Of a stretch of DNA of 64,000 bases, positions 1 to 9,680 are shown piece by piece. The notes below the pieces were generated by a model. It worked only from the letters and a program-made list of their open reading frames with translations. It was not told where the DNA came from and searched no databases. Position 1 is the first letter of the stretch. Every line of letters starts with the position of its first letter. The translations under genes were made by a program, and so were the position numbers. Source of the DNA: Consotaella aegiceratis (GTDB lineage: Bacteria; Pseudomonadota; Alphaproteobacteria; Rhizobiales; Rhizobiaceae); assembly GCF_036541425.1 (NCBI RefSeq), contig NZ_JAZHFT010000025.1:1-64000 (forward strand), written 5' to 3'.

Positions 1-278
1 CGGCGTCAAGGTCTCCGTCGCCACCACGCTGAAGCGCTCCAAGGGCGGCCAGTTCGTCACCCACGTCCAGGCGCTGCCGGGCAAGCCCTATGACGGGCAC
101 ACGCTCGCCACCGTCATTCCCGCCATCCAGAACCAAGTCGGTGCCACGCTCACCCGCATCATCGCCGATGCCGGCTACAAGGGCCACAACGCGCCGCCGA
201 GCCACCGCTTCAAGGTCTACACCGCAGGCCAGAAGCGCGGCATGACCGACGCCGTCCGCCGCGAGATGCGAAGTCATG

Positions 279-299
279 ACCTCCGCCAGAGGCGGAGGT
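279..299. repeat. Subterminal hairpin, right end of the IS200-like element
   Basis: A 9-bp perfect stem with a 3-nt AGA loop, followed by TTT on the plus strand. It nearly matches the hairpin at 585-603. It lies downstream of the tnpA remnant, so it is taken as the right-end (RE) hairpin that Y1 transposases recognise. A second small hairpin (317-333, stem AGCCAC/GTGGCT, loop TAGAA) follows. Confidence 0.6.
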
Positions 300-341
300 T
301 TGGAACGCTGCGCTTGAGCCACTAGAAGTGGCTTTGCTACA

Positions 342-510
342 TCAGGCGTTCAGCTTGAACAAATCGTTGTAGTCAGACGCTTTATCGGCTTTTTCTTGAT
401 CCCTGATCACGGCGCAACTCTCCATAAAGCCTTTTCATTCGGTATTTACTTGCAAATACGAGGTGATATTTGCAGTCCCACGTCGAGTGGGATAGATGGT
501 TATCGTCCAC
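342..510 (-). pseudogene. Remnant of IS200-type tnpA (Y1 transposase)
   Basis: Reading the minus strand from a GTG at 510, the frame encodes a 42-aa peptide beginning VDDNHLSHSTWDCKYHLVF and containing KYRMKRLYGELRR, the well-conserved N-terminus of IS200/IS605 TnpA. It hits a stop at 384-382. A shifted frame then gives SDYNDLFKLNA and a stop at 344-342, which looks like the natural C-terminus. The HUH motif, the catalytic Tyr and most of the protein (normally about 140-150 aa) are missing. This is a decayed gene that can no longer support transposition itself, but the ends could be moved in trans. Confidence 0.75.
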
Positions 511-515
511 TATGA

Positions 516-553
516 CCTCCGTTCTTGCCCACTTCGTGGCTCAAGCACGGAGG
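516..553 (-). promoter_or_regulatory. Hairpin that sequesters the tnpA ribosome binding site
   Basis: A long nested hairpin (outer stem CCTCCGT/ACGGAGG, inner stems CTTG/CAAG and a CCAC/GTGG-type pairing) lies just upstream of the tnpA GTG. Its 3' arm contains the GGAGGT Shine-Dalgarno sequence, five bases before the start. In IS200 a comparable 5'-UTR stem-loop represses transposase translation. Here the geometry is seen directly; the function is inferred from that precedent. Confidence 0.6.
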
Positions 554-584
554 TTTCTTTTATACGGTGTCGAACCCATCTGCT

Positions 585-610
585 CCTCCACCAGAGGTGG
601 AGGTTTTTTT
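585..610 (+). terminator. Left-end hairpin of the IS200-like element with a T tract
   Basis: An 8-bp perfect stem (CCTCCACC/GGTGGAGG, loop AGA) followed by seven T on the plus strand, an ideal intrinsic terminator. On the minus strand it precedes the RBS hairpin, i.e. it is the left-end (LE) structure. In IS200 such a structure stops transcription at the element boundary; that role here is inferred. Confidence 0.6.
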
Positions 611-865
611 CGATGAAAAGAAGAGCCGCCGTCGAACCGGTCATCGGTCATCTCAAGGCCGACCACGGCATGGGCCGCAACCACCTCGCCGGCACCATCG
701 GCGATGCCGCCAACGCCGTCCTCGCCGCCGTCGGCTACAACTTCAGACGCATCCTCGCCTGGCTCTGGCTTTTTATCGCCTTCATCAAAGCCGCTCTCCT
801 GGCGCCCATCACCCCGACCGAGTCTGCCCAGGCGGCTTGATCAGCCTTCTTCACGGACGACGATT

Positions 866-2251
866 TCAGCTCACCACGGCGCCGGGATAGCGCTCGGCAA
901 CCCGCCGAAGCTCGGCCCGTGCCTGAACCGTCATCTCGGCCGACAAGGTGACGCCGCCGTCCTCCCGGTCCTTGCGTTCCCCGACCGTGGCGTGATCATA
1001 CATCCACGACATCAGCGGCAGGCTGTCGGGCGCCAGTTCCAGCACGACATGGCTAAGCCGACCGGCCAGCCGCGTCTCGACATCGGCGAGTACCGCCGGG
1101 ATCCCCTCGCCCGTGATCGCCGAGACCAGGTGCACGGCCTGCCCACCGGCGCGGGCATGGGCGACGGTCTCCAGATGCGCGCGGCCAGCCTCGTCCAGGC
1201 AGTCGATCTTGTTCCAGATCTCGATCACCCGAGCGGAATCCGCTGCATCGATCCCCAGATCGGAAAGGATTTTGCGCACGTCGTCGGCCTGCGACAACGC
1301 GTCCGGGTCGGACATGTCGCGCACATGCAGGATCAGATCGCTTTCGATCACCTCTTCCAGCGTGGCACGGAAGGCCGCGACCAGATGAGTCGGCAGGTCC
1401 GAGATGAAGCCCACAGTGTCCGATAGGATGATCTCGGTGCCGTGCGTCAATTCGATGCGCCTGAGCGTCGGGTCGAGCGTGGCGAACAAGAGGTCCTTGG
1501 CGAAGACGTCGGCGCCGGTCAGCGCGTTGAACAGCGTCGACTTGCCGGCATTGGTGTAGCCCACCAGGGCAACGACCGGATGCGGCACCTTCTTGCGCTT
1601 GGAGCGATGCAGGGCGCGCGTGCGGCGTACCTGCTCCAGCTCCTTCTCGATCCGCTTGATGCGCTCCTGCAGCTGGCGGCGGTCCGCTTCGATCTGTGTC
1701 TCGCCAGGACCGCCGAGAAAGCCGGCACCGCCGCGCTGGCGCTCCAGGTGGGTCCAGCTTCGAACGAGCCGGCCACGCTGGTAGTTGAGATGCGCAAGCT
1801 CGACCTGCAGACGGCCTTCTTTGGTGCGCGCACGCCGGCCGAAGATCTCGAGAATCAGCCCGGTGCGGTCGAGCACCTTGGCGCCGAGCTCCTTTTCGAG
1901 ATTGCGCTGCTGGACCGGCGTCAGCGGATGATCGACGATCACCAGCCCGACATCCTCGGCTGCGACGGCGCCCTTGAGCTCCTCGACCTTGCCCGAACCG
2001 ATGAGCGTCGCCGGCTGCGGCTTGGCGACCGGAATTATGCCGCTGACGACGATCTCAAGATCGATCGCCGCAGCCAAACCCAGCGCCTCGGCGAGGCGCT
2101 GTTCGTCACTTCTTTGCGGCGCATCGGAAGCCGCTCCGCATTCGGACGGCGGCGTTGCACGCCGCAGAACGGGAACAAACACTCCGGCCCTGGTGGGGAC
2201 GCTTCGGTGCTCGATGGGTCCTTTCGGATTCGACGAGACGTATTCGGTCAA
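866..2251 (-). CDS. hflX: GTPase HflX
   Basis: 461-aa ribosome-associated GTPase of the TRAFAC/Obg-HflX group, which splits or rescues stalled ribosomes, notably under stress. An N-terminal HflX domain (about residues 30-135) is followed by a helical linker with the GGPGETQIE motif near 180 and the G domain (P-loop GYTNAGKST at about 231, DTVGF switch II, NKID specificity motif). Translation appears to start at a TTG that follows the hfq stop codon with no gap, so it should be translationally coupled to hfq, as expected for the conserved hfq-hflX operon. The 3' end lies 25 bp from the IS5-type transposase stop, so the last few residues could have been altered by that insertion; this cannot be judged from one sequence. 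Confidence 0.95.
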   Translation of the reverse strand: MTEYVSSNPKGPIEHRSVPTRAGVFVPVLRRATPPSECGAASDAPQRSDEQRLAEALGLAAAIDLEIVVSGIIPVAKPQPATLIGSGKVEELKGAVAAEDVGLVIVDHPLTPVQQRNLEKELGAKVLDRTGLILEIFGRRARTKEGRLQVELAHLNYQRGRLVRSWTHLERQRGGAGFLGGPGETQIEADRRQLQERIKRIEKELEQVRRTRALHRSKRKKVPHPVVALVGYTNAGKSTLFNALTGADVFAKDLLFATLDPTLRRIELTHGTEIILSDTVGFISDLPTHLVAAFRATLEEVIESDLILHVRDMSDPDALSQADDVRKILSDLGIDAADSARVIEIWNKIDCLDEAGRAHLETVAHARAGGQAVHLVSAITGEGIPAVLADVETRLAGRLSHVVLELAPDSLPLMSWMYDHATVGERKDREDGGVTLSAEMTVQARAELRRVAERYPGAVVS

Positions 2252-2500
2252 TCAGGATTTCCTGTCTTCTTCTCCGCCTTCGTACATGTTGACGGGCTGC
2301 GACGGCATGATGGTCGAAATCGCATGCTTGTAGACGAGCTGTGAATTGCCGTCTCGCCGAAGGAGGACACAAAAATTATCGAATGAGGTAACGACACCGG
2401 TCAGTTTGACTCCGTTCACAAGGAAGATGGTGAGCGAAATCTTCTGCTTTCTGACCGTGTTGAGGAAAAGATCCTGGAGATTCTGCAAGCGATCGGCCAT
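2252..2500 (-). CDS. hfq: RNA chaperone Hfq
   Basis: 82-aa Sm-like protein that forms a hexameric ring and pairs small RNAs with mRNAs. The Sm1 region (LQDLFLNTVRKQKISLTIFL) and Sm2 region (YKHAISTIMP, with the KH motif of the RNA-binding pore) are complete. The C-terminal tail is short and acidic, as in other alphaproteobacterial Hfq. It starts at ATG 2500 and its TGA is directly followed by the TTG of hflX. A 373-bp gap separates it from trkA upstream, so hfq-hflX probably has its own promoter there. Confidence 0.97.
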   Translation of the reverse strand: MADRLQNLQDLFLNTVRKQKISLTIFLVNGVKLTGVVTSFDNFCVLLRRDGNSQLVYKHAISTIMPSQPVNMYEGGEEDRKS

Positions 2501-2873
2501 TGCACGCTGTTCCCGTTTTTGTCCTTTTGGCAGGGCAATTCCACTTCAAAGCACGGAACGGCCCCGCATGTCATGTACAGTCGATGAGCCGGGCGAACCT
2601 TGCCAATGCCAGCTCCGAGTCCACGACCGTGGCAACTGTAGCAGCAAGAGTTCGCAGGCCAAAGCGTGGGACGTCGGCAACTTTGCTCGGTGTCGGGCGG
2701 CGATCATCCGGGCGGGCTCCTTCGTCTGTCCAGACGTCTCGTCGGCGACGACTGTGCATTTGAGACTGCCGACGGCACATATCTAGGATGAAACGAAGCG
2801 ATCTGCGAGATGAAAACCGCGGTTCTTCGCTTTCCAGGCTAGACGAACGGAGCGGCAGGCCGCTCCGAAATTT
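2501..2873. other. Intergenic region trkA-hfq
   Basis: 373 bp without a convincing gene. It must hold the hfq promoter and the trkA 3' end. The only structure seen is a 9-bp GC-rich hairpin next to trkA. Many relatives carry an aminotransferase gene between trkA and hfq; nothing resembling it is left here. Confidence 0.6.
2848..2867 (-). terminator. Candidate terminator of trkA
   Basis: A perfect 9-bp GC-rich stem (CGGAGCGGC/GCCGCTCCG) with a 2-nt loop, starting 7 bp after the trkA stop codon. The minus-strand sequence after it (TTCGTCT) is only moderately T-rich. Confidence 0.5.
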
Positions 2874-4250
2874 CTAGAAGAATTCGAGGCTGACGCGGAA
2901 CATCTGCTCGACGTGGCGCACCGCACTCGCCGCGGCAAAGATCACCACCCGATCCTTGGCGCGAATTCTGGTCTGCCCATCGGGCCGCACATAGGCGCCG
3001 GCGCGATAGATCGCACCGATGCGCAGGTCGTCCGGCAGATCGAGATCGCGCAGGGGCGTACCCACCAGCGGCGAGGTTTCCAGCGCTTCGGCCTCGATGA
3101 CTTCGGCCGCGCCGTTGTGAACCGAGTGCACCGCCCGGATACGGCCGCGCCGCACATGCTGCAGGACGCGTGAAATCGTCACGGTGCGCGGATTGAGGAT
3201 CGCGTCGAGGCCGAGCGTCCGGGTGAACGACTGGTAGGCGGGATTGTTGATCAGTGTCAGGTTGGCGCGGCAGCCGAGGCGCTTGCCCATGACGCTGGAC
3301 AGGATGTTGACCTGGTCGTCGTTGGTCAGCGCGACCAGGAGATCCGCCTGCTGGATGTCGGCTTCGTTCAGCACGGCCTGATCGAGCGCGCTGCCATGCA
3401 GCACGATCGTGCGATTCAAGCGATCGGCGATTTCGACCGCCCGATTGCGATTCGCCTCGATGATGCGGACCTTGGCCGAGATGTTGCGCCGCTCCATCTG
3501 CTGGGCGACGTAGAGCCCGATATTGCCGCCGCCTGCGATCACGATGCGCCGGATGTCCGGCTCCTCGTGACCGAACAGCGCCAGCGTGCGTTTCACCTGC
3601 TTGCGCTCGGCCACGACATACGCGATGTCGCCAGCGAGCATCTGGTCTGACGATGACGGCACGAACAGCTGATCGGCTCGCACGATGCCGACCACCGTCG
3701 CGCCGAGATTGGGAAACAGCTCGGTCAGCTGCGACAGCGGAGTTTCAATCACCGGGCAATCTTCGCGGCATTCGATCGCCACCATCGCGACGGTGTCGTC
3801 GGCAAAGCGCACGGCATCCATGGCGCCTGGCAGGGCGATGCGGCGCAGCACCATCTCGCCAACCTCGACCTCGGGCGAAATGATGACGTCGATCGGCATG
3901 TGATCGGTCGAAAACAGATCCTGCCAATGCGAGTGCAGATAGGATTGCGCGCGAACCCGGGCGATTTTCGTCGGTACGTTGAACAGCGAGTGGGCCACTT
4001 GGCAGGCGACCATGTTGACTTCGTCGTAAAGCGTGACGGCGATGATCATGTCGGCCTGCTCGGCGCCGGCTTCCGCAAGCACGTCGGGATGAGCGCCGTG
4101 ACCGACGAAACCGCGAACGTCGAGATTGTCGCTGATCGCCTGGACGAGCGCCGGCGATGTGTCGATCACCGCGACGTCGTTCTTTTCCGAAGCCAGGCGC
4201 TCGGCAATGCCGTAGCCGACCTGACCGGCACCACAAATGATGACGCGCAT
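2874..4250 (-). CDS. trkA: Trk system potassium transporter, NAD-binding subunit TrkA
   Basis: 458-aa cytoplasmic regulatory subunit of the TrkH-type K+ channel. It contains two RCK/TrkA modules, each with an N-terminal Rossmann nucleotide-binding fold (GAGQVGYGIAERLA at residue 7; GGGNIGLYVAQQME at about 240) and a C-terminal TrkA_C subdomain. It binds NAD(H)/nucleotides to gate the membrane partner. No trkH is present in the window. It follows ntrX by 189 bp on the same strand, the standard ntrBCYX-trkA order in rhizobia. A GC hairpin lies just downstream. Confidence 0.95.
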   Translation of the reverse strand: MRVIICGAGQVGYGIAERLASEKNDVAVIDTSPALVQAISDNLDVRGFVGHGAHPDVLAEAGAEQADMIIAVTLYDEVNMVACQVAHSLFNVPTKIARVRAQSYLHSHWQDLFSTDHMPIDVIISPEVEVGEMVLRRIALPGAMDAVRFADDTVAMVAIECREDCPVIETPLSQLTELFPNLGATVVGIVRADQLFVPSSSDQMLAGDIAYVVAERKQVKRTLALFGHEEPDIRRIVIAGGGNIGLYVAQQMERRNISAKVRIIEANRNRAVEIADRLNRTIVLHGSALDQAVLNEADIQQADLLVALTNDDQVNILSSVMGKRLGCRANLTLINNPAYQSFTRTLGLDAILNPRTVTISRVLQHVRRGRIRAVHSVHNGAAEVIEAEALETSPLVGTPLRDLDLPDDLRIGAIYRAGAYVRPDGQTRIRAKDRVVIFAAASAVRHVEQMFRVSLEFF

Positions 4251-4439
4251 GAGCTAAATCCTGTGACGGCGGGCATCGCCAACGATGCCGAGCGCCGTCC
4301 CTGCCAAAAGAGGTCGCGTCAAAGGCCCCTCGCCTCGCTTCCCGTCACCGGCTCCGTGACCGGCTCGGCCTATCTAGCACAACATGCCGCGTGCACCAGC
4401 CAGCCGGTGCGAGTCCGTCCGCCTGCCGCAATCCCGAGG

Positions 4440-5801
4440 TCATAGGCCGAGCGATTTCAGCTTGCGGTGCAGCGCCGAGCGTTCCATGCCGACGAACTCC
4501 GCGGTGCGCGAGATGTTGCCGCCGAACCGGTTGATCTGCGCCATCAGGTATTCCTTTTCGAAGACCTCGCGCGCGTCGCGCAGCGGCAGGGCGAGAATCT
4601 CGCCATTGGTCTGGCTCGGCGTGCGCGGCAGCATCTCGCCCACCTCGTTGGGCAGCATGTCGGCGGTGATCACCGAGTTGGCGTCGCCGCGCGCTAGGAT
4701 CATCAGCCGCTCGACATTGTTGCGGAGCTGGCGAATGTTGCCGGGCCATTCGCTGGCTTGCAGGATCGCCATCGCTTCCGGGCTGATCTCGCGCGGCTTG
4801 ATGCCGGTCTGCTCGCCGAGCTGCTTCATGAACGCCTCGATCAGCAGCGGAATGTCGGCGCGCCGCTCCGACAAAGGCGGGATCGAGATCGGCACCACGG
4901 CCAGCCGATGAAACAGGTCTTCGCGAAAGACACCGTCGGCGATCATCGATTCGAGGTTCTGCGCCGTCGACGAGATGATGCGTACGTCGACCTTGACCCG
5001 CTTGGTGCCCCCCACCCGCTCGAAGGTCTGTTCCGTCAGAACGCGCAGGATCTTGCTCTGCGTCTCGCGCGGCATGTCCGCCACTTCGTCGAGATAGAGC
5101 ACGCCGCCATGCGCTTCCTCGAGCGCGCCGACCTTCCGTTCGACGCCCGGAGGCGCCTCGTTGCCGAACAGCTCGATCTCCATGCGCTCCGGCGTGATGG
5201 CGGCCGCGTTGAGCGCGATGAACGGACCGTTGGCGCGCGCCGAGTGGGCATGGATGGCGCGGGCAACCATCTCCTTGCCGGAGCCCGAGGCACCGAGAAT
5301 CATGACGCGGCTGTTGGTGGGCGCTACCCGTTCGATCGTGGTGCGCAGCTGGTTCATCGGGTGGCTCTTGCCGATCAACTCCGGAAAGTCCGACGACCGC
5401 CGGCGCAGTTCCGAGACCTCGCGTTTTAGCTTGGAAGTCTCCAGCGCCCGTTCCGCGATCAGGATCAGCCGATCCGCCTTGAACGGCTTTTCGATGTAAT
5501 CGTAGGCGCCGCGCCGGATCGCCGAAACCGCGGTTTCGATATTGCCGTGGCCGGAGATCATGACGACAGGCACGTCGGGGTGCTGCGCCTTGATGGTGTC
5601 GAGCAGGTCGAGCCCGTCGAGGCGACTTCCCTGCAGCCAGATATCCAGGAAAACCAGCCGGGGCACGCGATCTGCGATCGCCTGCAGGGCAGCGTCGGAG
5701 TGGGCCGCGGTCCGCGCTTCGTGGCCCTCGTCTTCGAGAATGCCCGCAACCATTTCGCGAATATCGGCTTCGTCGTCGACGATCAGGATGTCGGAGGCCA
5801 T
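4440..5801 (-). CDS. ntrX: Nitrogen assimilation/redox response regulator NtrX
   Basis: 453-aa NtrC-family response regulator, partner of NtrY. Receiver domain 1-120 with phospho-acceptor Asp53 (VFLDIWLQG), AAA+ domain from about 145 (Walker A GASGSGKE), and a C-terminal Fis-type HTH (NISRTAEFVGMERSALHRKL). The sigma54-contact GAFTGA loop is absent (the position reads NEAPPGVERKVGALEEA), the known peculiarity of alphaproteobacterial NtrX, implying that it does not act as a classical sigma54 activator. The start lies 2 bp downstream of the ntrY stop, so the pair is co-transcribed. Confidence 0.96.
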   Translation of the reverse strand: MASDILIVDDEADIREMVAGILEDEGHEARTAAHSDAALQAIADRVPRLVFLDIWLQGSRLDGLDLLDTIKAQHPDVPVVMISGHGNIETAVSAIRRGAYDYIEKPFKADRLILIAERALETSKLKREVSELRRRSSDFPELIGKSHPMNQLRTTIERVAPTNSRVMILGASGSGKEMVARAIHAHSARANGPFIALNAAAITPERMEIELFGNEAPPGVERKVGALEEAHGGVLYLDEVADMPRETQSKILRVLTEQTFERVGGTKRVKVDVRIISSTAQNLESMIADGVFREDLFHRLAVVPISIPPLSERRADIPLLIEAFMKQLGEQTGIKPREISPEAMAILQASEWPGNIRQLRNNVERLMILARGDANSVITADMLPNEVGEMLPRTPSQTNGEILALPLRDAREVFEKEYLMAQINRFGGNISRTAEFVGMERSALHRKLKSLGL

Positions 5802-5803
5802 CG

Positions 5804-8002
5804 TTATTCGCCCTCCCTTTCTTCCTCGTTCATGCTCTGCTCGACCGCTCCGTCAAATGTCTCATCCGCGGCCGGAAGCGTGATTCTCACCATGGCACCC
5901 CGCGACCCGTCCGGTGGATCGTCCAGCTTGATCGTCCCGCCATGATCCTCGATGATCTTGCGCACGATGGCCAAACCGAGACCCGTTCCTTTCTCGCGGG
6001 TGGTCATATAGGGCTCCAGCAGCCGATCGCGATCCTCCGGCGGAAAACCGCGGCCGTTGTCGACGACATCGATCCGATACTGGCCGTCGATCCGAGCCGC
6101 CCGGACCGTCACCCGGCCTTCGTCGGGATTGACCGACTCCACCGATTCGACCGCATTTTTGACGACATTGCCGAAGGCCTGCGACAGCAGCCTGATATCG
6201 AAGAAGCCGGTCAGCGGCTGATCGCCGTATTCGACGGCGAACTGGATGCCGTGGTCGCCCATCTCGCGCATGAAGACCGCCTCGCCCAGTGCCTCGCGCA
6301 GATCCTTCTTCTCCATGGTCGGCTTCGGCATCCGCGCGAAGGTCGAGAATTCGTCCACCATGCGGCCGATGTCGGCCACCTGCCGGGTGATCGTGTCGAC
6401 GCAGCGATCGAACACTTCGCGGTCGTCCGGATCGATGCCCTTGCCATAGCGCCGGCGGATGCGTTCGGCCGAAAGCTGGATCGGCGTCAGCGGATTCTTG
6501 ATCTCGTGGGCGATGCGGCGGGCGACGTCGGCCCATGCCGACGAGCGCTGTGCCTCGACGAGATCGGTGATGTCGTCGCAGGTGATCACGCTGGAACCGC
6601 CGCCCGGTCCGGAGTCTTCCGAGGTCACCCGGACGACGAGAACACGCTCGCGCTCGCCGGTCCTGAGCTTGATCTGCTCCTGATATTCGACCTTGGTGGA
6701 ACTCGCGGCGGCGGCATGAATGCCGGCAATGGTCGGGAAGCGTTCGCCGAGATAATGGCCCACGACATCCTGCGATCCGATGCCGAGAATGCGCTCGGCG
6801 GACGGGTTGACCATGCTGACGATCCCGTCGGAGCTGATGCCCATGACCCCCACCGTCACACCCGACAGAACCGCCTCGGTAAAGCGGCGTCGCTCATCGA
6901 TGACGTCCTTGGCGTGGACCAGTTCGTCGCGCTGACTGCGCAGTTGCAGGATCATGTTGTTGAAGGTGTTGGAGAGCGAGCCGACGTCGCCATCCGACGC
7001 GCGCACCGGCACCGAGACGGCGAGATTGCCCTCGCTGACCTCGTCGGCCGCCGAGATCAGAAGGCGGATCGGCCGCACCAACCGATCGGCGACGCCGATG
7101 CCTGTCCAGATTGCCGACAGGAGCACGATCAGCGTGATGCCCAGATAGAGCAGCCCGAAAGCCACCTGCAGATTGAAGCGGTTGCTCTCCATTGCGCTGT
7201 ATTCGGCGACGCGCTGTTCCATCGCGCGCATGGCGGCGATGACCTCCGGATCGACCGCCCGGATGGTGTAGAGAAACGTGTCGTCGATCTGCCGCAGCTT
7301 GACGATGGCGCCCACCAGATTGGTGACACCCGGCGGGATCAGCACGAAATTGTTCTCGCGCGCCTGCTCCAGAGCATCGTCAGGTGGGGCGGGAAGCGGA
7401 CGCTCCACCGGCACGTCGGCTTTCAGATAAGGCTTGCCGTCGAGATCGAGCAGTTGCGCGCCAAGCAGCGACCGGCCCCGCGCCTGGTCGGTCATCAATT
7501 GCTGGAAGCCGGTCCGGTCGAGATCCAGGAGCCTCCGCTGGGTATCGAGCGTGGAGGCCATCGACAGGGTCGAGCCCTGCAGGTTGCGCGCGTTTTCGTT
7601 GAGATAGGCGTGCGCGACGCTGAGGCCGGAATCGACGATCGCCTTGGTGCGGGCCTCGAACCAGCGGTCCAGGCCCAGGTCCAGAGTGATGCCGGCAACG
7701 ATGGCCACCAGGATCGCAGGCAGAGCCGCCACGATCGCAAACAGCACGACGATGCGCACATGGAGCTGCGAGGCCGCCTTCCCCTGGCGCCGCGCATGCA
7801 CCATGCGCACGACCTCTCGGCCGATCAGCAGGCAAAGCAGCGCCACGAACGCGCCGTTGACCACCATCACCACCGAGACCACCGCATCGGTCGGCTTGAT
7901 CGGTGTCAGACCCATCAGCACGACAAATGAGATCGCGCCAGTGATCAACGCGCCGCCAACGGCCAAAAGGCCGGGCAGAAGCATGAAGCGGCGGCGCTCC
8001 AT
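5804..8002 (-). CDS. ntrY: Sensor histidine kinase NtrY
   Basis: Membrane histidine kinase that phosphorylates NtrX. The N-terminus has several hydrophobic helices, then a periplasmic stretch, another TM segment, a HAMP linker, a PAS domain (GISSDGIVSMVNPSAERILG), HisKA with the phospho-His in RRIAHEIKNPLTPIQ, and an HATPase domain with DNGRGFPPEDR and GTGLGLAIVRKI. The ATG at 8002 (MERRRFMLLPG) gives 732 aa. A TTG at 8086 would add 28 residues, but it has no ribosome binding site and its codons are less GC-biased, so the shorter form was chosen; the true start is uncertain. It precedes ntrX by 2 bp. Confidence 0.93.
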   Translation of the reverse strand: MERRRFMLLPGLLAVGGALITGAISFVVLMGLTPIKPTDAVVSVVMVVNGAFVALLCLLIGREVVRMVHARRQGKAASQLHVRIVVLFAIVAALPAILVAIVAGITLDLGLDRWFEARTKAIVDSGLSVAHAYLNENARNLQGSTLSMASTLDTQRRLLDLDRTGFQQLMTDQARGRSLLGAQLLDLDGKPYLKADVPVERPLPAPPDDALEQARENNFVLIPPGVTNLVGAIVKLRQIDDTFLYTIRAVDPEVIAAMRAMEQRVAEYSAMESNRFNLQVAFGLLYLGITLIVLLSAIWTGIGVADRLVRPIRLLISAADEVSEGNLAVSVPVRASDGDVGSLSNTFNNMILQLRSQRDELVHAKDVIDERRRFTEAVLSGVTVGVMGISSDGIVSMVNPSAERILGIGSQDVVGHYLGERFPTIAGIHAAAASSTKVEYQEQIKLRTGERERVLVVRVTSEDSGPGGGSSVITCDDITDLVEAQRSSAWADVARRIAHEIKNPLTPIQLSAERIRRRYGKGIDPDDREVFDRCVDTITRQVADIGRMVDEFSTFARMPKPTMEKKDLREALGEAVFMREMGDHGIQFAVEYGDQPLTGFFDIRLLSQAFGNVVKNAVESVESVNPDEGRVTVRAARIDGQYRIDVVDNGRGFPPEDRDRLLEPYMTTREKGTGLGLAIVRKIIEDHGGTIKLDDPPDGSRGAMVRITLPAADETFDGAVEQSMNEEEREGE

Positions 8003-8150
8003 GAGAAACGGGAGTTCGTTCCGGGTGGGAAGCAACTGGGTCAACGCGATTCCGTGTTGCGATCTGGTCTCGTGGCCAGATTGCAACGCAATGTGTCAAA
8101 AAAGCAACGAAGGCGATAAAGAGCTGATTATTCCGAAAAAAAGACCATCG

Positions 8151-8168
8151 TGAGGGCGATTGCCCTCA
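8151..8168 (-). terminator. Candidate terminator of ntrBC
   Basis: A perfect 7-bp stem (TGAGGGC/GCCCTCA) with a 4-nt loop lies 63 bp downstream of the ntrC stop, and a run of seven T follows on the minus strand after a 9-nt spacer. The spacer is longer than ideal, so this is a moderate call. Confidence 0.45.
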
Positions 8169-8231
8169 TCGGATCGGCCGATCGTATCATGGATGCGCTG
8201 AGGAGATGGCTGCCGCCAACGGCGGGATACG

Positions 8232-9679
<1,448 letters not shown>

Positions 9680-9680
<1 letters not shown>

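Larger units (their letters stand above)
272..612 (-). mobile_element. Internally deleted IS200/IS605-like element (MITE/PATE type) inside the IS5 transposase gene
   Basis: A block of about 340 bp separates the two halves of the IS5-type transposase. It has near-identical terminal hairpins (279-299 and 585-603, both of the form CCTCCxCC-AGA-GGxGGAGG followed by TTT). Between them, on the minus strand, lies a 43-codon remnant of a Y1 transposase (TnpA). Terminal hairpins rather than terminal inverted repeats, and a TnpA N-terminus, are hallmarks of IS200/IS605 elements. With almost all of tnpA deleted it is non-autonomous. The exact borders cannot be fixed to the base; they were placed where the host transposase reading is lost and regained. 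Confidence 0.72.
2..840 (+). pseudogene. IS5-family DDE transposase gene, 5'-truncated by the window edge and interrupted by an insertion
   Basis: The reading frame starting at base 2 encodes the middle of an IS5-type DDE transposase, including the IIADAGYKGH segment that holds the second catalytic Asp. It runs to about base 270 (ending ...AVRREM) and then leaves the family sequence. The family sequence resumes at about 613 in another frame with RRAAVEPVIGHLKAD, which holds the catalytic Glu, and continues to the stop at 838-840. The join REM/KRRAAVEP is what an intact protein would have, so roughly 340 bp were inserted. The N-terminal part lies outside the window. The gene is therefore inactive. 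Its stop lies only 25 bp from the hflX stop codon, so the right end of this IS abuts hflX. Confidence 0.8.

Noticed and set aside
279..610. Three similar hairpins spaced over 330 bp, considered as a CRISPR-like array
   Set aside because: They differ in stem sequence and spacing and fit IS200-type ends plus an RBS hairpin better; there are no regular repeats and no cas genes.
2571..2780. 69-codon minus-strand frame upstream of hfq
   Set aside because: No Shine-Dalgarno, highly basic low-complexity composition, no domain; more likely promoter DNA.
8090..8125. TTGACA at 8094-8099 (minus) as a -35 box for ntrY
   Set aside because: No acceptable -10 element lies 16-19 bp downstream.
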